Origin: an uncultured Sneathia sp.
GTDB lineage: Bacteria > Fusobacteriota > Fusobacteriia > Fusobacteriales > Leptotrichiaceae
NCBI GenBank assembly: GCA_902494065.1
Contig: CABURZ010000015.1
Span: forward strand, 1 to 20,969
Length of the DNA stretch: 20,969 nucleotides
Reading direction: 5' to 3'
The position numbers and the translations under genes were made by a program. Shown here piece after piece: positions 15,104 through 20,969 of the stretch. Positions within the stretch are counted from its first letter, which is position 1, and the number at the start of each line of letters is the position of its first letter. The notes beneath the pieces were generated by a model. That model did not search any database, was not told the origin of the DNA, and saw only the letters and a list, made by a program, of their open reading frames with translations.

Positions 15104-16300
15104 ATGAAAATCTTAGTAATAAACAGCGGAAGCTCATCATTAAAATTTGAATTAATAGATACTGAAACAAAAGTTTCATATGCAAAAGGAATTTGTGAAA
15201 GAATAGGTATACAAAATCAAATATTTACTTACAAGAACCTTAAAACAGGTTATAGTGAAAAAGAAGTACCAGTTTCTATGCCTGATCACAAAGCTGCAAT
15301 AGAAATTGTACTATCAAAATTACAAGATAGCGAAAATGGTGTTATAACTTCTATGGATGATGTTGACGCTATAGGACATAGAGTTGTTCATGGTGGAGAA
15401 TACTTCAATGACTCTGTATTACTTACAGATGAAGCAATAAAAATGATAGAAAGTGTTTCTGATTTAGCACCATTACATAACCCTGCTAATTTAATGGGAA
15501 TTAAGGTTATACAAAAATTATTACCAGATAAACCTCAAGTTGGAGTATTTGATACTGCATTCCATCAAACTATGCCAGATTATGCATATAGATACCCTTT
15601 ACCTGAAGAAGATTATACCAAATTACATGTTAGAAAATATGGATTCCATGGTACTTCACACAAATTTGTAAGTAATCGTGTAATTGAATTACTAGGTAAA
15701 AAAGATTCTAAAATTATAGTTTGTCACTTAGGAAATGGTGCTTCTATCTCTGCTGTTAAAAATGGAAAAGTAATAGATACTTCTATGGGATTAACTCCTC
15801 TAGCTGGTATAATGATGGGAACACGTTGTGGAGACATAGATCCAGCTATACCTTTATACTTAATGGAAAAAAGAAACTTAAGTGCTAGTGAAATGGATAA
15901 AAGAATGAATAAACAATCAGGATTATTAGGTATATTTGGACAAAGTTCTGATTTTAGAGATGTTCAAGAAGCTATGGATAAAGGGAATGAAAGAGCAAAA
16001 TTAGCATTCAATATGTTCTGTTACAGAGTTAGAAACTATATAGGATCATACATAGTAGCACTTGGTGGCGTTGATGCTATTGCATTCACTGGTGGTATAG
16101 GTGAAAATGCAAGCTTAGCTCGTGAAGGAATATGTAAAGGTTTAGAATTTTTAGGAATAGAACTAGATTATGAAAAGAATAAAGAAAGAATTTCTGGTGA
16201 TGTTGTGTACTCAAAAGATTCTTCAAAGGTTAAAATCTTTAAAATAGAAACTGCTGAAGAACTAATGATAGCACAAGATACTGCAAGATTGGTTAAATAA
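15104..16300 (+). CDS. ackA: Acetate kinase
   Basis: AckA transfers phosphate from acetyl phosphate to ADP, giving acetate and ATP. At 398 residues it is full length. Residues matching known catalytic or binding positions are visible: Asn7 in INSGSSSLK, Arg93 in GHRVVHGG, His125 in LAPLHNP, Asp150 in VFDTAFHQT, His182 in GFHGTSH, His208-Asn211 in HLGN, Arg241 in GTRCGDIDP, and Glu385/386 in ETAEE. The nucleotide loop TGGIGENA is near 329-336. GGAAGTG upstream is the ribosome site. With pta it forms the energy-yielding branch opposite the NADH-consuming adhE branch. Confidence 0.98.
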   Translation: MKILVINSGSSSLKFELIDTETKVSYAKGICERIGIQNQIFTYKNLKTGYSEKEVPVSMPDHKAAIEIVLSKLQDSENGVITSMDDVDAIGHRVVHGGEYFNDSVLLTDEAIKMIESVSDLAPLHNPANLMGIKVIQKLLPDKPQVGVFDTAFHQTMPDYAYRYPLPEEDYTKLHVRKYGFHGTSHKFVSNRVIELLGKKDSKIIVCHLGNGASISAVKNGKVIDTSMGLTPLAGIMMGTRCGDIDPAIPLYLMEKRNLSASEMDKRMNKQSGLLGIFGQSSDFRDVQEAMDKGNERAKLAFNMFCYRVRNYIGSYIVALGGVDAIAFTGGIGENASLAREGICKGLEFLGIELDYEKNKERISGDVVYSKDSSKVKIFKIETAEELMIAQDTARLVK

Positions 16301-16301
16301 T

Positions 16302-16937
16302 ATGGCAATATTTACTAAAGCATATATATTTGCCTTATTTATATCTTTTTGTATAGTTACATTACTTTTTTCAATAGGATTTTTAGTAAAAAGCAAGCAT
16401 AAATATGCAAAAGTATTAGGTTCTATATTAATAGTACATAAGGTTATTGAAATATTTTATTTACTATTTTTAGAAAAATTTAGAATATTCACTAATTTCT
16501 CATTAGTAATAAATTTTATACTTTTAGTTAGCATATTATATTTATTTACAAACCACAAGTTATTATTTAATATATCTTATCACTTTATGTACATAATTAT
16601 ATTAAAAATACTATTTATTACTTCAAAATACAAAACAAATACATATTTATATATAGTTACATTAGGATATTTTTTAATAATATTGTCTATACTTTATGGT
16701 GCATTTTTCCTACGGCAAAAAGTTTATCTTGTAGGCTACATTACAAGCATAATATGCGTTATAGTATTAATAATACTATCTGGAATGATTAATAAGGCCA
16801 CACACACAAATATGATGTTTACAGAAAATTATATAAATTCATCATTAAGCTTTTTAAAATTTAATCTATATCTTATCATACTTATGATAGCAAATATAGT
16901 GGGTGTAAGTTTAATGTATGTAATAAAGAAAAATTAA
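16302..16937 (+). CDS. Seven-TM membrane protein of unknown function, possibly YwaF/TMEM164-like
   Basis: This 211-residue, very hydrophobic protein has about seven predicted membrane segments: roughly 7-29, 38-57, 62-82, 88-108, 115-136, 141-162 and 186-208. Short linkers are basic (KSKHK, TSKYK, LRQK). Length, segment number and the pattern of a second helix with a conserved Glu (HKVIEIFYLLF) recall the YwaF/TIGR02206 family, but the family LPLHLC-like motif before helix 3 is not evident, so this is tentative and no function is claimed. The ATG lies two bases after the ackA stop, with no clear ribosome site, suggesting expression by coupling. It ends the operon just before the terminator. 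Confidence 0.75.
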   Translation: MAIFTKAYIFALFISFCIVTLLFSIGFLVKSKHKYAKVLGSILIVHKVIEIFYLLFLEKFRIFTNFSLVINFILLVSILYLFTNHKLLFNISYHFMYIIILKILFITSKYKTNTYLYIVTLGYFLIILSILYGAFFLRQKVYLVGYITSIICVIVLIILSGMINKATHTNMMFTENYINSSLSFLKFNLYLIILMIANIVGVSLMYVIKKN

Positions 16938-16959
16938 GGGGAAAGTCCCTTAATTTTTT
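16929..16959. terminator. Bidirectional terminator between the seven-TM gene and the AAA15 pseudogene
   Basis: AAAAATTAAGGG (16929-16940) pairs with CCCTTAATTTTT (16947-16958) around a 6-base loop, giving a 12-bp stem with T and A runs at the ends. It closes the upp-ackA operon on the + strand and lies right after the stop of the converging - strand ATPase reading. Confidence 0.88.
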
Positions 16960-16960
16960 G

Positions 16961-18078
16961 TTAAGATTTATTTTGTAATTCAGATAACACTTCTATCAAA
17001 TTAGGTTCTGGTAATGCTCCTAATATTCCTTTTTTGTATTTCTCAATTATATCACTTGTATCTCTAACACCATCTTTTGCTTTGAAATCTGCTAAAGAAT
17101 AAACATATACACCCGTATTGTCTTTATGTACAAACCAAATTTGTTCTTTTCTAAATAACTTTTTACAATCCATTAAATTAATATCATGTACAGTAAAAAT
17201 TAATTGTGCATTTTTATTTAATTCATTATTGAACATAGATACAATTGCTCTTGTAAGTACAAAGTGTAAACTACTATCTAATTCATCTACAACTAAGATT
17301 TTTCCTTCTTCTATTGCTTCTATAATATAGCTTGTAAGTGCTGTAATTTTCTTTGTACCTATCGAATCATACAATATGCTTGGAACTTTAATCCCCTTAT
17401 ATGTAGAAGATAATTTCATAAAATTTGCAAAATTTTTTAGGTATATTTTCCATATTACCAAAATATTTTTCATTAATATTACCATATTCTATATTTTCTA
17501 AATAAAGGTCAGCATTTTTTATAAACTCAACAACCTTTTTATGTCTATTTTCCTTATTTTTCAAAAGTTCTATTGTATGTGTAATAGGAATTTCATTCAT
17601 ATCAAAAACACAAATTTTATTTGCAAATCCTATTAATATTTCTTTCATTTTTCTTACATATTCAAATCTTTCATTATCAATAATATTAAAAATTAAAATA
17701 GGTGCTGATATATTTTTTATTTCATCTTCAATATTTTCATCTATGCCACCATAAATATTATTAATTCTGTCTTTTTTTTACCAACACACTTCTTTTTCAT
17801 TTCCATAACTGTCTTTAACAATTTCTGAAAATTTTTCATAAATATATTTTCTTATTTCAGTATCATACTTAAATTCAAAACTATATTTTTTACCTTCATA
17901 TAAAAATATGATACCTAATTCACATATATTACTGCTAGAGAAAAGATTTTTTTCTAATATATTATTTTCATTTAATAAAATATTTTTTATAGCTCTAATA
18001 CATGTTATTAAACAAGTTTTACCAGAATTATTAGTACCATATATTCCAGCTGTTTTTAATATTTAAATCTACAATCAT
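16961..18078 (-). pseudogene. AAA15-type (COG1106-like) ABC-fold ATPase, broken by three lesions
   Basis: Joined across frames the product would be about 370 residues. Near the N-terminus is Walker A GTNNSGKT (KTAGIYGTNNSGKTCLI); near the C-terminus are Walker B KILVVDELDSSLHFVL and the switch FTVHD, so this is an ABC-ATPase-type AAA protein of the kind often found alone or in defence loci. Lesions, 5' to 3': (1) a frame change in the A run right after MIVDLNIK, where one A fewer gives MIVDLNIKTAGIYG; (2) an in-frame TAA at 17780-17778 (CW-stop-KKDRINNIYGG); (3) a frame change in the A6 run at 17438-17433, where A5 joins NIPK to NFANFMKL. The longest surviving pieces are 17648-17397 and 17485-16961. 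It has its own promoter and GGTGGG ribosome site, so it was recently functional. The cellular role of the intact form is unknown. Confidence 0.88.
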
Positions 18079-18100
18079 ATTATTCCCACCTTTTAAACAT

Positions 18101-18109
18101 ATTATACCA
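18101..18109 (-). promoter_or_regulatory. Extended -10 promoter of the AAA15 pseudogene
   Basis: On the minus strand the sequence TGGTATAAT (18109-18101) is a perfect extended -10 element, 22 bases upstream of the ATG. No good -35 at 17 bases is seen (TTGCAT sits at 15), which extended -10 promoters tolerate. It lies after the terminator of the HAD-oppA unit. Confidence 0.6.
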
Positions 18110-18138
18110 CAAAATATTTTTATGCAATATTTTTACAC

Positions 18139-18167
18139 AAAATAAAAGAACTAACTTTCGTTAGTCC
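18139..18167 (-). terminator. Rho-independent terminator of the oppA-HAD operon
   Basis: On the minus strand GGACTAAC, loop GAAA, GTTAGTTC forms an 8-bp stem (one G-T pair) closed by a GNRA-type tetraloop, followed by TTTTATTTT. The stem includes the HAD gene stop codon. Confidence 0.82.
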
Positions 18168-18967
18168 TCATCAATTATTTTTAATTTTTTTAGTATAGTA
18201 TAAAAGCCATCATTCTCCACTGTGTCTGTAATATATCTTGCATATTTTTTTACACTTTCTTTCGCATTTCCCATTGCAACTGAATTTTCAACTAATTGAA
18301 ACATACTAATATCGTTATTACCATCTCCTATTGCTAATACTTCATCTTTATTTAATTTGTAATAATTCATTACATATTCTAAACTATTAGCTTTACTTGA
18401 TTTTTTTGATAACAATTCTAAACTAATAGGTATATTTCTAACTACATAAAAATCTTTTTCTAATTGAGATCTATATTTGTTTTCAAATTCAGTTAAATCT
18501 TCCTTATTCCCCATAAAATTAAATCTGCATATATCATTTGATAACATATTTTCATCTTCAATTTTTACAAGGTCATCTTTCAATGCTTTTGCGTCTACAA
18601 GGAGCTCCTCACTTAAATAAGTGTAATACAATTTGTCGGTAGTATAAACACTCAAGTGAATATTTCTATTTTCTAATTTTTTAAGGGCAAAATAGTTAGA
18701 TCTATTAAGAAAATTTGAGTTATGGACTACTTTAGTGTTTAAATCTTGTACAAGAGCTCCAGTAGTTAAACTTGCAAGTTCTCTTTGATCCTCTTTTATA
18801 CCTGCTAGGTCTAAAATTTCTAAAGTTGATCTAAGAGATCTTCCAGTTATAGGGAGTATTTTAATATCTTTTTCTTTTAATTTCAAAAAAGCTAATTTTA
18901 CTTTTTCCGAAACTTTATCCGTATAAATTGTGCCATCTAAGTCAAAGGCAACAAGTTTTATATTCAT
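18161..18967 (-). CDS. Cof-type HAD-superfamily phosphatase (HAD-IIB)
   Basis: This 268-residue cytoplasmic hydrolase is of the Cof/YidA subgroup, which dephosphorylates sugar phosphates, nucleotide cofactors and similar small molecules; the substrate cannot be told from sequence. Motif I is DLDGT (Asp9 nucleophile, Asp11), motif II PITGRS (about 39-44), motif III Lys192 in SSKANSLEY, and motif IV GDGNNDISM (214-222). The region between about 85 and 185 is the C2-type cap. Its ATG overlaps the stop of the upstream oppA gene by one base (TAATG), so it is translated as part of the peptide-binding-protein operon. It ends in the terminator. Confidence 0.93.
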   Translation of the reverse strand: MNIKLVAFDLDGTIYTDKVSEKVKLAFLKLKEKDIKILPITGRSLRSTLEILDLAGIKEDQRELASLTTGALVQDLNTKVVHNSNFLNRSNYFALKKLENRNIHLSVYTTDKLYYTYLSEELLVDAKALKDDLVKIEDENMLSNDICRFNFMGNKEDLTEFENKYRSQLEKDFYVVRNIPISLELLSKKSSKANSLEYVMNYYKLNKDEVLAIGDGNNDISMFQLVENSVAMGNAKESVKKYARYITDTVENDGFYTILKKLKIIDED

Positions 18968-20556
18968 TATTTTATCACCGTTTCAGTGAAAATATCAGAG
19001 TTTACACTTGAAAAACTATAGTTACTTAATCTTGCATTTACAAGATAGTATTTATTTACTTGATAAAGTACAGTAATAGGTATATCTGTTGCTATTATTT
19101 TTTCAACTTCTTTTAAATATTCAAATCTTTTATTTACGTCTGCTTCATTTTTAGCTAAATTGATAAATTTATCATAATTTGCGTTTGAATATTTACCTAA
19201 ATTTGTTCCAGTAGAACTTACAAATAGGTCTAAGAATGTCATAGCATCTTTGTAGTCTGCTCCCCAACGAGTTACTGCTATATCAAAATCTCCACTAGAC
19301 TGTCTTTGTAATCTTTCTTTATATGTTATAAGTTGTACATCAAGTTCTAAACCTAAGTTAATTCTTAAATATTCTTGTATAGCTTCACTCGCTTTTTTTG
19401 TTCCATCCATATCATTTACTATGATAGTTAACTTAGGTAATTTTTCTATTCCTAATTCCTTCATTCCCTCTGCTAACAGTTTTTTAGCTTCAGTTGGATT
19501 ATATTTTTCAATCAAATCTCCAACTTCACTTCCAAAATCATTAGTATTAGATCCTTTGAATCCAACTTCATGAGGCGTAAAGTTATAGTTTACTGTATTT
19601 AATCCATTAAATACTGTTTTTATCATTTCTTCTTTATTTATAGCAAGATCAATTGCACGTCTTATTTTAACATTTTTCAATATTTCATTTTTATGATTGT
19701 ACATTAAGAAATATACTTGTGCTAAAGGTAGTGTTTGTAATCTTTTATCATCTTTAAATTCATCAAATTGTTCTGATGTTAAAGAAACAAAATCTATTTC
19801 ATCATTTTTAAATGCATTTAATGCACTAGCCGTATCTGCTATAAATTTAATTTTTACACTATCTGTACTTATTTTATCCTTTGCATAATAATTAGGATTT
19901 TTCTCTAAAGTCATTTCAGAGTTGTGTGTCCATTTCTTTAATACATATGGTCCTGATGATAAAATGCTATCTACATCTAATGCATAATTTTCACCTTTTT
20001 CTTTTAAAAATTTTTCATTAACTGGTAAATATGTAACAAAAGATGTAAGTGAGTCAAAGTATGGTGTTGGTGCGACCAAGTTTACTTCTAAAGTCTTATC
20101 GTCTATTACATTTATACCTACTTTGCTTGCATCAACTTCTCCACTGTTATATTCTTTTGCATTTTTTATAGAATAAAGTATAAATGAATATTGTGATGCA
20201 GTTTTAGGATCTAGTACACGAAGCCATGCAAATTTAAAATCATTTGCTGTAATAGGATCTCCATTTGACCATTTAATTCCATCTCTTAGATGAAATGTCC
20301 ATGTAAGTCCATCTTCACTAACTTCATATTTTTCAGCCAATCCTGGAACTGTTTCTTTTGTTTTTACATCAGTTTTTGTTAATCCTTCACTTAAAAATGC
20401 ATGTATATTAACTCCTGAATTATCCGTAACAAGGCTTGTATCTAATGTTGATCCTTCTTCATTCAACCAATAATTTAATGTTTTACTTGTGGGGGTATTT
20501 TCCCCACAAGAAAACATAAATAGTAGAAATATTAATGTTAAAATTTTTTTGATCAT
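18967..20556 (-). CDS. Oligopeptide ABC transporter substrate-binding lipoprotein (OppA family)
   Basis: This 529-residue extracytoplasmic binding protein is of the SBP_bac_5 family and captures peptides for an Opp-type importer. The N-terminus MIKKILTLIFLLFMFSC is a lipoprotein signal, with lipid-anchor Cys17 in a slightly atypical lipobox (MFSC). The mature part shows family segments: LNYWLNEEGSTLDTSLV, VPGLAEKYEVSEDGLTWTFHLRDG, KWSNGDPITANDFKFAW and a C-terminal FDIAVTRWGADYKDAMTFLDLF. No permease or ATPase genes are nearby. The start is 14 bases after the stop of a second oppA-like gene, with AAAAGGA as ribosome site. Specificity unknown. Confidence 0.95.
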   Translation of the reverse strand: MIKKILTLIFLLFMFSCGENTPTSKTLNYWLNEEGSTLDTSLVTDNSGVNIHAFLSEGLTKTDVKTKETVPGLAEKYEVSEDGLTWTFHLRDGIKWSNGDPITANDFKFAWLRVLDPKTASQYSFILYSIKNAKEYNSGEVDASKVGINVIDDKTLEVNLVAPTPYFDSLTSFVTYLPVNEKFLKEKGENYALDVDSILSSGPYVLKKWTHNSEMTLEKNPNYYAKDKISTDSVKIKFIADTASALNAFKNDEIDFVSLTSEQFDEFKDDKRLQTLPLAQVYFLMYNHKNEILKNVKIRRAIDLAINKEEMIKTVFNGLNTVNYNFTPHEVGFKGSNTNDFGSEVGDLIEKYNPTEAKKLLAEGMKELGIEKLPKLTIIVNDMDGTKKASEAIQEYLRINLGLELDVQLITYKERLQRQSSGDFDIAVTRWGADYKDAMTFLDLFVSSTGTNLGKYSNANYDKFINLAKNEADVNKRFEYLKEVEKIIATDIPITVLYQVNKYYLVNARLSNYSFSSVNSDIFTETVIK

Positions 20557-20570
20557 AATTGTATCCTTTT

Positions 20571-20969
20571 TTATTTAATGTCAGTGTAATTCCAAATGTA
20601 ACTTCCTCCTATTGCCAAGAATGTATAATTAGACAATCTAGGATTTACTAAATAATTTCTCTTAACTTGGAATAATAGTGCAACTGGAGCTTCATCTGCT
20701 ATAATTTCTTCTGCTCTCTTTAAGATTTCATATCTCTTTTCAGCATCTGGTGTTACTCTTGCTGCTTTAATTAATTTATCATATTCAGCGTTACTAAACT
20801 TACCATAGTTATTACCGTTAGTTGTTTCTAGTAAGTCAAGGAATGTTGTAGGATCTTGATAATCTGCTCCCCAACCTGCTAATACTATATCAAAGTTTCC
20901 TGATTCCATTCTAGCTAATCTTTCTTTAAATGCCATAGTTTCAATTTTTAAATCTATTCCTAATCCAAC
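20571..20969 (-). CDS. Second OppA-family substrate-binding protein, C-terminal part only
   Basis: The 132 C-terminal residues of a second SBP_bac_5 protein are visible; the frame stays open to the window end, so the first Met seen (20936) is internal. It is clearly paralogous to the downstream gene: KERLARMESGNFDIVLAGWGADYQDPTTFLDL matches KERLQRQSSGDFDIAVTRWGADYKDAMTFLDL, and both end with a VNPRLSNYTF/VNARLSNYSF strand. The two genes are co-directional with a 14-base gap, indicating a tandem duplication inside one operon. The most notable pocket-region difference is GWGADYQDPT versus RWGADYKDAM. Confidence 0.92.
   Translation of the reverse strand, partial: VGLGIDLKIETMAFKERLARMESGNFDIVLAGWGADYQDPTTFLDLLETTNGNNYGKFSNAEYDKLIKAARVTPDAEKRYEILKRAEEIIADEAPVALLFQVKRNYLVNPRLSNYTFLAIGGSYIWNYTDIK

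Noticed and set aside
1..20969. CRISPR arrays, tRNA or rRNA genes, insertion sequences, replication origin
   Set aside because: No regularly spaced repeats, no tRNA cloverleaf with T-loop signature, no rRNA segments, no transposase and no DnaA-box cluster were recognised on either strand.

Overview
The window is very AT-rich, tightly packed bacterial DNA using the standard bacterial code (trkA ends in TGA, while TGG codes Trp elsewhere). Codon use, protein character, a type B L31, an FtsY without a long acidic N-terminal domain, an acetate/ethanol fermentation gene set and tandem OppA-type lipoproteins together suggest Fusobacteriota, most likely Leptotrichiaceae (Leptotrichia, Sneathia or Streptobacillus). 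This assignment is an inference from protein character; no database search was run. The content is mostly core chromosome, with two decayed accessory ATPase genes.

Layout. (1) 1-5811, + strand: one operon of mnmG (5' end cut by the window), rsmG, a solo B3/B4 tRNA-editing-like domain gene, trkA and trkH, closed by a 15-bp-stem terminator. (2) 5840-7259: a promoter and a broken AAA_14/DUF4143 ATPase gene with two frameshifts, flanked by two terminators sharing the same 9-mers. (3) 7248-10383, - strand: adhE followed by an overlapping tag (3-methyladenine glycosylase). A consensus promoter precedes adhE, with a Rex-like operator over the predicted transcription start. (4) 10384-11385, + strand: a divergent promoter, a RelB/RelE-type toxin-antitoxin pair and rpmE (L31 type B). 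(5) 11439-16937, + strand: a second operon of upp, tsaE, tsaB, ftsY, pta, ackA and a seven-TM protein, ended by a bidirectional terminator. (6) 16961-18078, - strand: a decayed AAA15-type ATPase gene with three lesions and its own promoter. (7) 18139-20969, - strand: two tandem oligopeptide-binding lipoprotein genes (the upstream one cut by the window end) and a Cof-type HAD phosphatase, ended by a terminator.

How the genes fit together. Pta and AckA convert acetyl-CoA to acetate with ATP gain, and AdhE converts acetyl-CoA to ethanol to regenerate NAD+. The Rex-like site would tie the ethanol branch to the NADH/NAD+ ratio. MnmG, RsmG, the B3/B4 protein and TsaE/TsaB all act on tRNA or rRNA quality. 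TrkA/TrkH import K+, and the OppA proteins feed a peptide importer.

The most interesting signals are the Rex-like adhE operator, the palindromes over the relBE promoter, and the restriction of all clear gene-breaking lesions (five, at least three in A/T runs) to the two ATPase genes. I found no clear evidence of an entirely new system.
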